Shown: in pieces, positions 32,495 through 40,693 of the stretch
Position numbering within the stretch: position 1 is the stretch's first letter
Layout of the letters: each line of letters opens with the position of its first letter
NCBI GenBank assembly: GCA_050116035.1
Contig: JASFPJ010000003.1
Coordinates: 1-41,746 of the forward strand
From: SOIA01 sp050116035
Lineage (GTDB): Bacteria; Acidobacteriota; Aminicenantia; Aminicenantales; Aminicenantaceae
Direction: 5' to 3'
DNA: 41,746 nt
Program-made: the position numbers and the translations under genes
Notes under the pieces: model-generated
Databases searched by the model: none
Told to the model about the DNA's origin: nothing
The model's input: only the letters and a program-made list of their open reading frames with translations

Positions 32495-33856
32495 ATGGAA
32501 AACAAAAACATTCCAGCTGAGATTGAAAAAACCATAATCAGAGAATGTGTTAAAAAGTTGAAGACAGGAAAGCTGCCCCCTTGGAAGGTGGAAGAGGAGC
32601 TGGAAGCCAATCATGATGTTCTTCCGCCTGATAATTTTAGAGCTGCAGTGCTGTGCAGGCAGAAATTTATCGAAGAAGAGACAGGCGAGACATTCAGATA
32701 TATTGGTGCCTCTGAGAAACCCTACAAGGTTCGTTACCGGTGCGATAAACATAAGCTCATTTGGGAGCTTGACGCTTTAGACAAAGACCAGAGTTGTTCA
32801 CTCTGCGGAACCCCGTTGAAGCCAATGGAGCAGTATGCTTCACTCGTGGCCAATTATGTGGGCGGGAATGATGATTACTACTCTTATGCAGGAAGGATCA
32901 AAGTCAAGGGAGATTTGGAAAAGGAATTCACGAATCTTCTTATCTATGGAACGGGCCTGGGACCCATGGGGATCACCAAGGGATGTTACATAATCAATAA
33001 GTTTGGAGGCGCAGAGGTCAACGTCTCAGAGTATGCTCGAGCCGCTCGGTGTCTTGGATACGTTTTCGAGACCGAAGAATTGCGAAAAAAAGCGGTTTCT
33101 GTGATTGAGAATTTTCTGCCTGAGTTGAAACCGGAGATGGACAAGAAGATGTTAGACACTGGCGGCCGAATCGGTTCCGTCGAGTATGTACAAGTTAGGA
33201 GTCACAGAGGTTTTCTCCTGTATGTTGATTTTACCGCGGATTTTGAAAATTTTCGGGGCCATGGCGGGATAAGTCATGCTGTCGGGTTTGCAAAAAAAGA
33301 GATTGAACAAAGACTCCAAAAAGGCAATATTCAGTACAAGTTGAGCGTGATTGCGCAAGGTTATGATGGAGATTTAAAGCCGAGCCCCCGCAACAAAAGG
33401 GGAAGATATGCGTCGGCTCAGATTAGAGTTCCCACCCAAGAATTCGAAGAGTTCCTTCAGATCAATGTGGAAGAATTCCTTTCCTTTGTGGAGATAGATT
33501 GCATAGGTTCTCTAAAGTTGGGATGCCAGTTCTACTCAGGAATGGGAGGAGAGATTATTCCTGCGCTGTACAGAGCCACAAAAGTCAATCCACGCAGTTG
33601 TCTGGTTTCTTCTTTTCAAAATATTTATGCGAGGCTCGACAATAAAAATGTGATTTATGGCGTGGAGCTTCCCAATGTGGAAGCGGGAGTGTTATCCACG
33701 CATGAGGGACTGATTCCTCCGGTAGGACGCGAAGCGCTCAGGATAATGGGAATTCGGACCGCAAAAGAATTTGCCGCCTTGTTGGCTGCACAAGTCCTTG
33801 CCGGAGAATTCAATCTTGCTGTAGAGATAGTCCGTGAGAGGCTGTATAATTCCTGA
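32495..33856 (+). CDS. HMG-CoA-reductase-like protein with zinc-ribbon segment, probable non-canonical function
   Basis: This 453-residue soluble protein has no obvious close match. Residues about 78-110 hold Cys83, His86, Cys101 and Cys104 (RCDKH and CSLCG), a likely zinc site. From about 120 to 450 the order of features parallels HMG-CoA reductase: IIN(x)GGAEVNV then ARA, TADFENFRG (compare TGDAMG), LKPSP followed by KRGRYASAQIRVP (compare KKPxxxN and GRGKxVxAEAxIP), ELPNVEAGVL, and C-terminal REALRIMG and AKEFAALLAAQVLAGEFNLA. By my alignment the catalytic Glu (TTEG) and the Asp of GQDPAQN (Asn365 here) are replaced and no C-terminal His remains; a Lys before Pro296 may persist. It follows the Cdd1-like gene by 17 bases. 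Function is unknown; the fold call is tentative. Confidence 0.5.
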   Translation: MENKNIPAEIEKTIIRECVKKLKTGKLPPWKVEEELEANHDVLPPDNFRAAVLCRQKFIEEETGETFRYIGASEKPYKVRYRCDKHKLIWELDALDKDQSCSLCGTPLKPMEQYASLVANYVGGNDDYYSYAGRIKVKGDLEKEFTNLLIYGTGLGPMGITKGCYIINKFGGAEVNVSEYARAARCLGYVFETEELRKKAVSVIENFLPELKPEMDKKMLDTGGRIGSVEYVQVRSHRGFLLYVDFTADFENFRGHGGISHAVGFAKKEIEQRLQKGNIQYKLSVIAQGYDGDLKPSPRNKRGRYASAQIRVPTQEFEEFLQINVEEFLSFVEIDCIGSLKLGCQFYSGMGGEIIPALYRATKVNPRSCLVSSFQNIYARLDNKNVIYGVELPNVEAGVLSTHEGLIPPVGREALRIMGIRTAKEFAALLAAQVLAGEFNLAVEIVRERLYNS

Positions 33857-33967
33857 ATGAGAGCCTCGTTTTCACCTTTTTGGATCGAGACTTTTTATGG
33901 TTTGAGAGTCACTCGGTTTGACTGAGGTCTCTGAATTATGATTCAGGTGGGTTAGTTTTTTGTCGGT

Positions 33968-34372
33968 TTAGTTTTTTTGCACCCTTGGGTCTTTAATCGC
34001 TATGGCCCTTTTTTCCTCTGTCTCTTCCTTCTTCTTTTCCAGCCATTTTGGGAAAATCCAGTTGAGAATCTCACTCTTTTGCTCATTATCCATATCTTTT
34101 ATTCTGAGTCCTGCCTCCAGCCTGTTGTCCACGCTTTTGATCCATGTGATCTCTCCAGTGAGAGGGACGGATAATTTTTTCTCAGGGATATGGAGGTTGA
34201 CCTCCATATTCGTGCCTATTTCGATATTAAAGTTTATGCTTAATTTTATCCCTTCACGGGAAAAATCGTGAGCTTCGATTTTCCTGCTTATGTAATCTTT
34301 ACCATCCACTTTGATAAGATCGACAGGAAGTAGGCATTCAAAACGCAGGAACTTTCTCTGCTCTTTCCCCAT
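33968..34372 (-). CDS. PilZ-domain protein
   Basis: This 134-residue cytoplasmic protein binds, by family knowledge, cyclic di-GMP. The PilZ ligand motifs are present: RxxxR (Arg6 and Arg10 in RKFLRF) and DxSxxG (Asp36, Ser38, Gly41 in HDFSREG). The beta barrel strands continue to LTGEITWIKSVDN, LEAGLRI. A charged Lys/Glu-rich tail follows from about residue 110. No partner domain is attached, so it would act by binding another protein. It is separate from the degenerate GGDEF gene at the left edge. The ribosome-binding site is weak. It is convergent with the HMG-CoA-reductase-like gene. Confidence 0.88.
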   Translation of the reverse strand: MGKEQRKFLRFECLLPVDLIKVDGKDYISRKIEAHDFSREGIKLSINFNIEIGTNMEVNLHIPEKKLSVPLTGEITWIKSVDNRLEAGLRIKDMDNEQKSEILNWIFPKWLEKKKEETEEKRAIAIKDPRVQKN

Positions 34373-34496
34373 GTTGCCACAAGTCTAGCATGATATTCGA
34401 ATATTTTCAAAAGAAATTTTAACTGGAATTTTTTCACAATTTCTCAAAAAAGAGATTCAGAGGAGTCTGCGGAAAGATTGAGATGGATTCGATTGG

Positions 34497-35537
34497 CTAA
34501 CCGATGCCTTCCTTCCCGACTTTCTTTAAAAGATGCTCCCAATCTTGAGCGGTTCTGGCGAACACTCCGCAGTTTCCCAGTTTGACATTGTTCAATCCGA
34601 TCTCCCTGATCTTTTGGTAGATTCTAACCATGTCAGACAGGGAAGGAGGTGCAGTATCTTTCATTTTATGCGCCGGGAAAAAAGCGAGGATGGTGATCGG
34701 AATCTCGGGATTGACTTCATGGGCAAGCTTTGCGATTTTTTCGATTTGGTTGTCCTCGACCCATCCAGGGATGAATAGAGTGAGAAGTTCGAGAATAAAA
34801 TCTCTTTCCGTCATTTCCCGGGGAGCTTTGAGAATCCATTCATTGGTTGTGCCGCACAGCTTTTTATAAATTTCTTCATCATACGCTTTGATGTCCAGCC
34901 AGAAGGAATCCACACCAGATTCTTTGAATCTATCTAAATTTTCAGGCGTTAAGCCATACCCGTTTGTTTCGATCAGAACCCACATGTTTTGACAGTTGCT
35001 TTTTATTTCTTCTGCTGTCTGACAGTAAAAATCCACACAGCAGGATATGTCTCCTCCGGTGAAAGCGACGATGTTTCTGGCTGGGCCGTATCCCTGCGGG
35101 CTGAGGACGACATCTTTAGGGTCCAAAACTCCGGGACAGAGAGGGCTTCGTGTTCCTGAGATGACACAGGTGCCGCAGCTTCGGCATAGATCCGTGCCAT
35201 GCCACATGGTCGCTTTCTCTCGGTTTTCCTGGATAGTCACCTGTTTTTCATACTCTTTGGCTGCAGAGCCGATTTCAGCAGAGGAAATCCAACTTCCAAC
35301 GGCACTCTGGGAAAAATCTGCGGAGTGGCACTTGAGACAGTGATGGTTGCATCCTGACTGGTAGATGGAAAAATAATGCTCAGGTCGGGAAAGGTGAGCG
35401 GATTTGATGAGACGGTGCCATAGAGGCCCTTCCTTTTTTAAGGTAACATCGCACGCTTTCTTGTCCTCATTATTTATTCGAGTCAGGCAGCTTCCTGCTT
35501 TGTATCCCTGTTTGACTAGCTGGCACGGCATGGTCAA
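34497..35537 (-). CDS. Radical SAM enzyme with auxiliary Fe-S site
   Basis: This 346-residue radical SAM protein has the SAM-cluster motif CNHHCLKC at Cys63, Cys67, Cys70. A ferredoxin-like set follows at Cys118, Cys121, Cys124 and Cys134 (CRSCGTC, LCPG), likely an auxiliary [4Fe-4S] cluster. FTGGDISCC carries GGD where most radical SAM enzymes have GGE. FWLDIKAYDEEIYKKLCGT and ILAFFPAHKM show the PFL-activase/AmrS-like barrel. TTG at 35537 is preferred because GGAGG lies 9 bases upstream; an ATG two codons later is the alternative. It follows the AmrS gene by 3 bases, so the two enzymes probably act in one pathway. The substrate is unknown. Confidence 0.82.
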   Translation of the reverse strand: MTMPCQLVKQGYKAGSCLTRINNEDKKACDVTLKKEGPLWHRLIKSAHLSRPEHYFSIYQSGCNHHCLKCHSADFSQSAVGSWISSAEIGSAAKEYEKQVTIQENREKATMWHGTDLCRSCGTCVISGTRSPLCPGVLDPKDVVLSPQGYGPARNIVAFTGGDISCCVDFYCQTAEEIKSNCQNMWVLIETNGYGLTPENLDRFKESGVDSFWLDIKAYDEEIYKKLCGTTNEWILKAPREMTERDFILELLTLFIPGWVEDNQIEKIAKLAHEVNPEIPITILAFFPAHKMKDTAPPSLSDMVRIYQKIREIGLNNVKLGNCGVFARTAQDWEHLLKKVGKEGIG

Positions 35538-35540
35538 TGG

Positions 35541-36557
35541 TTAGAACCTCCCGGCGATCGAAGTGTCGCAGAACTGGCATTTCCCTTCAACCAAATGAAT
35601 CTCACGGGTTTGCAATCCGTTTCGGACGATGACCGTTTTCCCGCAGTGGGGACAAATAGTGTTTTCTCCTTCCCCCCCAAAAACATTCCCGAGATAGACA
35701 TATTTCAGGCCTTGATCCAGACCTATCTCTCGAATTTTCTCAAGCTTTTTTACAGGAGTTGGCGGAATATGAGAGAGATGGAGGTGGGGAAAAAATCGAG
35801 TGACATGCCAGGGAGTCTCCTTTCCGAGATCCTTAGAGATCCAGGCTGCCATTCTTCTCATATCGCTTTCATCGTCGTTATAGCCAGGGATGATGTTGGT
35901 GACGATTTCAACATGCATTTTCCATTTATACCTGGCTCTCAGGATGACTTCCAGAATTCCTGAAAAATCATCGATATGGGCAATTTTTTTGTAGGAATTC
36001 CGGGAGAATCCTTTGAGGTCAGTGCGAAAAACGTCTAAGTAAGGGCCAATCATATCCAGGGCTTCGACAGTGATAAAACCATTGGTCACATAGTTGGTTA
36101 ATAAATTGTTTTCTTTGGCCAGTTTGGCTCCCTCCAGAGTGTACTCCAGCCAGAGGGTGGGCTCGTTGTATGTCCATGAGATTCCAAAACATCGGTTTTT
36201 CTTGGCTATCCGGATCAGTTCTCGGGGGGAAATAAACCTGGCTGTTTTGATTTCCTCTTGAGCTGTCGAATGGGCAATATCCCAGTTCTGGCAGCCAGGG
36301 CAGCGGAAATTGCAGCCAAAGCTCCCGAGAGATAGCCATTCTGAACCCGGAAAAAAATGGTAGACGGGCTTTTTTTCAATAGGAGAAATCTGGAGGGAAG
36401 AGACGAGCCCAAAGGTTTTCGGAATAAGCTTTCCCCTCTGGTTTTCTCTTGTCTGGCAGTATCCTCTTTCGCCTTCCCGGATTGTGCATCTTCTCTGGCA
36501 GACGCGGCAGCGGACAGCATTTCCCTTGAGCGTGTCATAAAGTATAGCTTCAACCAT
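35541..36557 (-). CDS. amrS: AmmeMemoRadiSam system radical SAM enzyme
   Basis: This 338-residue protein is typical of AmrS. The N-terminus has a cysteine set CRVCQRRC and GYC (17, 20, 24, 34). FGLVSSLQISPIEKKPVYHFFPG, read as separate blocks, is diagnostic of the family. The radical SAM cluster is CNFRCPGCQNWDI (Cys82, 86, 89). Downstream blocks are GISWTYNEPTLW, YVTNGFI and DVFRTDLKGF. The C-terminus has a CPHCG...CQFC ribbon. The usual partners AmrA and AmrB (AMMECR1 and Memo-like) are not in the window. The reaction is not established. The gene leads a two-gene operon with the next radical SAM protein; its own ribosome-binding site is weak. Confidence 0.92.
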   Translation of the reverse strand: MVEAILYDTLKGNAVRCRVCQRRCTIREGERGYCQTRENQRGKLIPKTFGLVSSLQISPIEKKPVYHFFPGSEWLSLGSFGCNFRCPGCQNWDIAHSTAQEEIKTARFISPRELIRIAKKNRCFGISWTYNEPTLWLEYTLEGAKLAKENNLLTNYVTNGFITVEALDMIGPYLDVFRTDLKGFSRNSYKKIAHIDDFSGILEVILRARYKWKMHVEIVTNIIPGYNDDESDMRRMAAWISKDLGKETPWHVTRFFPHLHLSHIPPTPVKKLEKIREIGLDQGLKYVYLGNVFGGEGENTICPHCGKTVIVRNGLQTREIHLVEGKCQFCDTSIAGRF

Positions 36558-36708
36558 AATGCATATCAGGATCAGGTTGTTATGACTTTGTTGGCTGCCT
36601 CTTTTTAAATTCCAATGAACCCGGATTAATCCTCTGATTTTTTTCTTTCAATGAGAATTGAGGTTCCATTCTATATTTTTCACAAAAAATATTAAAGCGT
36701 TGGAAGGC

Positions 36709-36737
36709 CTGACCCCTATTCATTTTTATGGTATCTT
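36709..36737 (+). promoter_or_regulatory. Possible promoter for the PEBP gene
   Basis: CTGACC (36709-36714) and TATCTT (36732-36737) with a 17-base spacer, 25 bases before the ATG at 36763. Each hexamer deviates from consensus at about two positions. Confidence 0.4.
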
Positions 36738-36762
36738 ATAGAGAGTCTAAAGGAGGGAAAAC

Positions 36763-37221
36763 ATGGATATCAAGATTTCGAGTGCAGCCTTTGAAGAAGG
36801 CGGAATGATACCAGCGAAATACACATGCGATGAAGAAGATGTATCTCCTCCGCTGGCATGGGATTCAATTCCTGAAGGGACGAAGACGCTCGCTTTTATC
36901 TGCGATGACCCGGATGCACCGATGGGAACATGGGTCCATTGGGTTTTTTTCAATTTGCCCGCAGATATCAGTGAATTGCCTGAGAACATTCCGCCAGAAA
37001 GAGAACTTGAAAGCGGCGCTAAACAGGGAACGAATGATTTTGGAAGAATCGGTTATGGGGGGCCCTGTCCTCCAGGGGGTACGCACAGATATTATTTCAA
37101 GCTGTACGCTTTAGATGCGGAGTTAGACCTTGACGCAGGAGCAAGAAAACAGCAGTTACTGGAAGCCATGGAGGGACATATCCTGGCCGAAGGTCAGTTG
37201 ATGGGAAGATATAGCCGATAA
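36763..37221 (+). CDS. YbhB/YbcL-type phosphatidylethanolamine-binding-protein homologue
   Basis: This 152-residue cytoplasmic protein of the bacterial PEBP (Raf-kinase-inhibitor-like) family has no signal peptide. Landmarks are IPAKYTCDEEDVSPPLAW, the anion-pocket DDPDAP, WVHWVFFNLP, and GPCPPGGTHRYYFKLYALD, where the His-Arg-Tyr set closes the ligand pocket. The length is typical of YbhB. Bacterial members have no settled function; small phosphorylated ligands are assumed by analogy with eukaryotic PEBPs. AGGAGG lies 6 bases before the ATG. It is a single gene, divergent from amrS. Confidence 0.92.
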   Translation: MDIKISSAAFEEGGMIPAKYTCDEEDVSPPLAWDSIPEGTKTLAFICDDPDAPMGTWVHWVFFNLPADISELPENIPPERELESGAKQGTNDFGRIGYGGPCPPGGTHRYYFKLYALDAELDLDAGARKQQLLEAMEGHILAEGQLMGRYSR

Positions 37222-37300
37222 GAAAGCTGTTTTCTAGAAATTTATGATTAGATGAATCTCGCCCGAGTTCGATGAAACTGGGGCTAGAAAAGTCTGTTCC

Positions 37301-37335
37301 TCATGAATGGTGGATAGAATTCATGAATGGTGGAT
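37301..37335. repeat. 15-bp direct repeat
   Basis: TCATGAATGGTGGAT occurs at 37301-37315 and again at 37321-37335, a 20-base period. It lies between the PEBP and DUF2784 genes and has no assigned role; it could be a binding site or a slippage duplication. Confidence 0.7.
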
Positions 37336-37401
37336 TGTATCAAATATTATTTGATAGTTAAGGTGGATAATGTTATTGAGCCTGCAATTCGGGAGTAATG
37401 G

Positions 37402-37776
37402 ATGCATGCTTTTCTGAATATATTCTTTTTTGTGTTTCATTCGAGCCTGATTATTTTCAACCTTTTCGGCTGGATTTGGAAAAAAACGAGATTAGCCAAC
37501 CTGATTGTCATCCTATTGACAGTGTTTTCCTGGACAATACTGGGAATATGGTATGGTTTTGGCTACTGTCCCTGCACTGACTGGCACTGGCAGGTGCGAG
37601 AAAAATTAGGATATGTGGATTTGCCCTCTTCCTACACGAAGTTTCTTATTGATTCTCTGACAGGCTTGGATGTTAAAGAAACACTGGCAAACACTCTTTC
37701 CGTCACTCTACTCGCATTGGCACTGGGTGCGTCGGTCTTCACAAACGTGAGAGATTGGAAAAGGAAACGAAAATAG
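37402..37776 (+). CDS. DUF2784-like integral membrane protein
   Basis: This 124-residue protein has about four hydrophobic segments: LNIFFFVFHSSLIIFNLF, LIVILLTVFSWTILGIW, a short one near SYTKFLIDSL, and LSVTLLALALGASVF. The GFGYCPCTDWHWQVREKLG stretch between the second and third segments is the DUF2784 signature, with a CxC pair. The function of the family is not known. GGGAG lies 6 bases before the ATG; an overlapping ATG at 37398 is in another frame. Its last 69 bases overlap, tail to tail, the end of the metzincin-TPR gene on the other strand. Confidence 0.8.
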   Translation: MHAFLNIFFFVFHSSLIIFNLFGWIWKKTRLANLIVILLTVFSWTILGIWYGFGYCPCTDWHWQVREKLGYVDLPSSYTKFLIDSLTGLDVKETLANTLSVTLLALALGASVFTNVRDWKRKRK

Positions 37777-39768
37777 ACTGTTTGCTTTCTTCTTTTTTTC
37801 TTTGAGCATCCGGAGGACTTCTTTCTTAAAATCCGGATGGACTTTTAATCCCAATGCTTCTGTTTTTTTCAGGTATTCATAAGCCTGGGAATATTTTTTC
37901 TGGTAAAAAGAGATGACGGCGAGATTGTTAAAAGCCCGGGCATAACTTGGATTGATTTCGATGACCTTTTTATAATGAACGGCCGAATCCGAGAGAAGGT
38001 TTATTTTAAAATAAAGGTTGCCGAGATTCATGTGGGCTTCAAGGAGTTCGGGATCCAACTCAATCGCTTTCAGGTATTCTTTTTGGGCTTCTTCAATCCG
38101 GTTTTCCTTTTCGAACAAGGCACCCAGAAGAGTGTGCGGTGCAGGAAGCTCTGGATCAAGTTCAATGGCTTTCTGACAGGCCTCCTTGGCTTCTTCAAGC
38201 CTCTCTTCTTCAAGATACGCATAGCCCAGGTTGGAGTAAGCACTTGCATAATCCGGTTTGATTTCGATAGCTTTTTGACAGCTCTGTATAGCCTCTTTCG
38301 TCATTCCTTTTTTCAGGTAAGCACTGGCCATGTTGGAGTAGGCTTTAAAATAGTTGGGTTTCAGCCTGATGGCCTCTTTGAATTCAACGATGGCTTTATC
38401 ATACAATTTTAGTAATAAATACGCCCGACCGAGGTTGTGATGGGCTTCTTCGAACTCGGGATCAATTTTCAAGGCCTCAGAATATTCGTGTATGGCCTCA
38501 TCGATTCTATTTGTATGCATGTAGATATTGCCCAGGTTGTTGTGGGCGCCTCTGAGTCCGGGATTCAGTTGGAGAGCCTTCCGGACAAGAGGTTCTGCTT
38601 CCTCGTACTTGTTTTTGAGGATGTATGCCCCGCCTAGAGTGGAGGTGGCCCTGTCGAACTGAGGATAGAGTTCCAATGCCTTCTGGCACATTTCAATGGC
38701 CGGGTCTGCCTTTCTTTCTCTCACATAGATAAGACCTAGATTGGCATACGCTTCGGCAAAGTTTGGGTTGAGCTCGATAGCCTTCAGGTACGCATTTATG
38801 GCCTCATCTGTCAGACCTTTTTTTGTATAGGCGATGCCTAGATTATAGTGGACTTCTGAAAAATTGGGCTGATGACGGAGGACTTTCTTGTAGAGTTGGA
38901 TGGCCTCATCGACTTTCCCCTGTCTTCGGTAAGCTATGCCTGAAAGGTTGTATGCCTCTGTAGAATTGGGATTGATTTGAATGGCCTGAAAACATTCCTT
39001 GAGTGTGGATTCGTAGTCTTTTTTTTTCAGATAAAAGATGGCCAGCATGACATGGATATCGGCTTCTTTTCGGTTTGATTTTTTTCTTTGATTATATATC
39101 GCGATGGCCTCATCCAATTGAGCCTCTGGTAAAGGAAAAACATGAGGATTAAAGCTCCTGTTCCTGTTCAGAAGAATGATTCGCCTTGTGAACTCGTCAT
39201 ATTTGGACCCAGGATTTTCACTGTTCATGATTGAGTTTTTCTCATTAAGGTCCACAGCTCCAAAAAGGTGACAGAGTTCATGGAGGAGTAATGATTTCAT
39301 GTATGTTTTTGATTTCGATTCCCAGAGTTTCGATTCCTTAAGGAGAATGTACCCATGGAGATAAGTCGCTGCTCCAGCAGGACCATGAGCGGTGCATTGT
39401 TGGCCTGTTAAGCCAAGGACGATATCATAATTCTCTTGAGAGACTTTCTTTCTTAAATCATTCAGCAACCCAAACACCGTATTGTAAGCATTGTCGGAGA
39501 TCCAGCCGTCGAGCTGACCCATACTGAGGCTGATGTTGAACCGATTTTCAAACTCTTCAGACGCACTCCTGATCAGCCAATTGATATCCGAACGCCAAGT
39601 CGGAATGATTCTAAACTCTTCATCGACAACTATTTTGAGGTTGACTGTTCTGACCGGTTGATCGTGAGGGAGGCCTGGTCTGGAAACGAGAAATATCAGA
39701 GAAGAAAGGATGAATAATCTCAGGAAGAATGAGAGTGGATAGTGAGGAATTAAATTATTCTTGAGCAA
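37708..39768 (-). CDS. Exported metzincin-like metalloprotease fused to 12 TPR repeats
   Basis: This 686-residue protein probably starts at TTG 39768, with AAGG about 6 bases upstream. An N-terminal hydrophobic segment (FFLRLFILSSLIFLV) indicates export or membrane anchoring. Residues about 40-200 form a metalloprotease-like domain: HELCHLFGAVD (163-173) matches the metzincin zinc site HExxHxxGxxD, with Asp as third ligand, and Met181 in NSIMNSE is a plausible Met-turn. From about 235 to 650 are twelve 34-residue TPR units with the consensus A-x-x-N-L-G-x-x-Y and P at the end of each. A Lys/Ser-rich tail with CEDRRTQCQC follows. No family for the whole architecture is recognised. Convergent overlap with the DUF2784 gene is 69 bases. 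Confidence 0.75.
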   Translation of the reverse strand: MLKNNLIPHYPLSFFLRLFILSSLIFLVSRPGLPHDQPVRTVNLKIVVDEEFRIIPTWRSDINWLIRSASEEFENRFNISLSMGQLDGWISDNAYNTVFGLLNDLRKKVSQENYDIVLGLTGQQCTAHGPAGAATYLHGYILLKESKLWESKSKTYMKSLLLHELCHLFGAVDLNEKNSIMNSENPGSKYDEFTRRIILLNRNRSFNPHVFPLPEAQLDEAIAIYNQRKKSNRKEADIHVMLAIFYLKKKDYESTLKECFQAIQINPNSTEAYNLSGIAYRRQGKVDEAIQLYKKVLRHQPNFSEVHYNLGIAYTKKGLTDEAINAYLKAIELNPNFAEAYANLGLIYVRERKADPAIEMCQKALELYPQFDRATSTLGGAYILKNKYEEAEPLVRKALQLNPGLRGAHNNLGNIYMHTNRIDEAIHEYSEALKIDPEFEEAHHNLGRAYLLLKLYDKAIVEFKEAIRLKPNYFKAYSNMASAYLKKGMTKEAIQSCQKAIEIKPDYASAYSNLGYAYLEEERLEEAKEACQKAIELDPELPAPHTLLGALFEKENRIEEAQKEYLKAIELDPELLEAHMNLGNLYFKINLLSDSAVHYKKVIEINPSYARAFNNLAVISFYQKKYSQAYEYLKKTEALGLKVHPDFKKEVLRMLKEKKKKANSLFSFPFPISHVCEDRRTQCQCE

Positions 39769-40245
39769 ATTGAACCTTTTTACTAATAGTATAACTTCAT
39801 CCTGATTCCGTCAATTCACAATGCCATGATAGAATCCTTTTCGGATTTTTTGACAGAAATTTATTACTGTGGCATAAGCTTTTCCATTCTGGAGAGGTAG
39901 AATCCCCTTCTTACGCAGGCAGACAGGAATCATGAGAAGCAGGGGACAATACCGGACAGGTCATCACACCCTGCCGCACAGCTCATCATATTATTCCTGT
40001 TATACTTCAAGGCTTTCGTGTCGTGCAGGGACAAAAGCTTCGTCTCCTGAAAGAATGTAAGTTGGTGAATTTGAATAATTTTTCGATAGTGACTGTATTT
40101 ATATACGGAGAAGAAAATCCAAAAGATATGAGTAAGCTCAAGCATGAAAGAAAATTGAATTCCCGTTTTAGTTTTGTCTCATTGGTTGAAGGATAGAGGC
40201 ATTATAAAAAGAGTACATCCAAGAATTTTATGAGGAGGTCAGATA
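39769..40245. other. Long intergenic region with one promoter-like site
   Basis: About 475 bases. TTGACA (39850-39855) and CATAAG (39873-39878) with 17-base spacing point rightwards but lie some 370 bases before the next gene. A 43-codon frame starting near 39931 has an atypical Ser/Arg-rich composition and is not called. No RNA family was recognised. Confidence 0.5.
39850..39878 (+). promoter_or_regulatory. Promoter-like site upstream of the NfeD/SPFH genes
   Basis: TTGACA (39850-39855), 17-base spacer, CATAAG (39873-39878), then GCTTTTC. The sequence around the -10 (TGTGGCATAAGCTTTT) closely resembles the site at 12132-12147. The distance to the next gene leaves its target uncertain. Confidence 0.5.
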
Positions 40246-40692
40246 ATGGAAATTAAAATTTGGTGGATATGGATGTTTATTGCTGCTGTTTTTGTCGTCG
40301 GCGAGATATTCACTGCCGGTTTTTTTCTATTATGGTTCGGTATCGGAGCCGCAGTGGCAGGCATTCTGGCGATTTTCGGTCTCGGATTTGGATGGCAGCT
40401 CGGGGCCTTTGTTGTTGTCTCCGGCGTGCTATTTGTTGTTTCCAGGGGGCTGGCTGAGCGCTTCAGTAAAAAGCAGCCTGCCGGGATTGGCGCTGACCGG
40501 TTTATCGGTTTGGGAGCGCTCGTGCTGGAGGAGATAGATAATGACAAGAACACCGGAAGCGTCCGGCTGAAAAAGGAGGAATGGCGGGCAGATAGTGAGA
40601 CGGGTGAAGTGATTTCGGCGGGGAAAAAAGTGAGAGTCACGCGAATAGACGGCACGCATTTGGTTGTTAAAACCATTGAGGAGGAAAAATAA
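40246..40692 (+). CDS. NfeD-family membrane protein
   Basis: This 148-residue short NfeD protein (without the protease domain) has hydrophobic segments at about 5-25 (WWIWMFIAAVFVVGEIFTAGFF), 30-48 and 50-68. A C-terminal OB-fold domain at about 85-145 includes GLGALVLEEIDN, GSVRLKKEEWRADSE, ISAGKKVRVTRIDGTHLVVK. NfeD proteins pair with SPFH/stomatin proteins, whose gene starts one base after this stop. The likely role is in membrane-domain organisation or quality control. AGGAGG lies 7 bases before the ATG. Confidence 0.92.
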   Translation: MEIKIWWIWMFIAAVFVVGEIFTAGFFLLWFGIGAAVAGILAIFGLGFGWQLGAFVVVSGVLFVVSRGLAERFSKKQPAGIGADRFIGLGALVLEEIDNDKNTGSVRLKKEEWRADSETGEVISAGKKVRVTRIDGTHLVVKTIEEEK

Positions 40693-40693
40693 A

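Noticed and set aside
39931..40062. Plus-strand frame of about 43 codons after the promoter-like site
   Set aside because: Its Ser/Arg/His-rich composition, weak ribosome-binding site and lack of family resemblance argue against a real gene.
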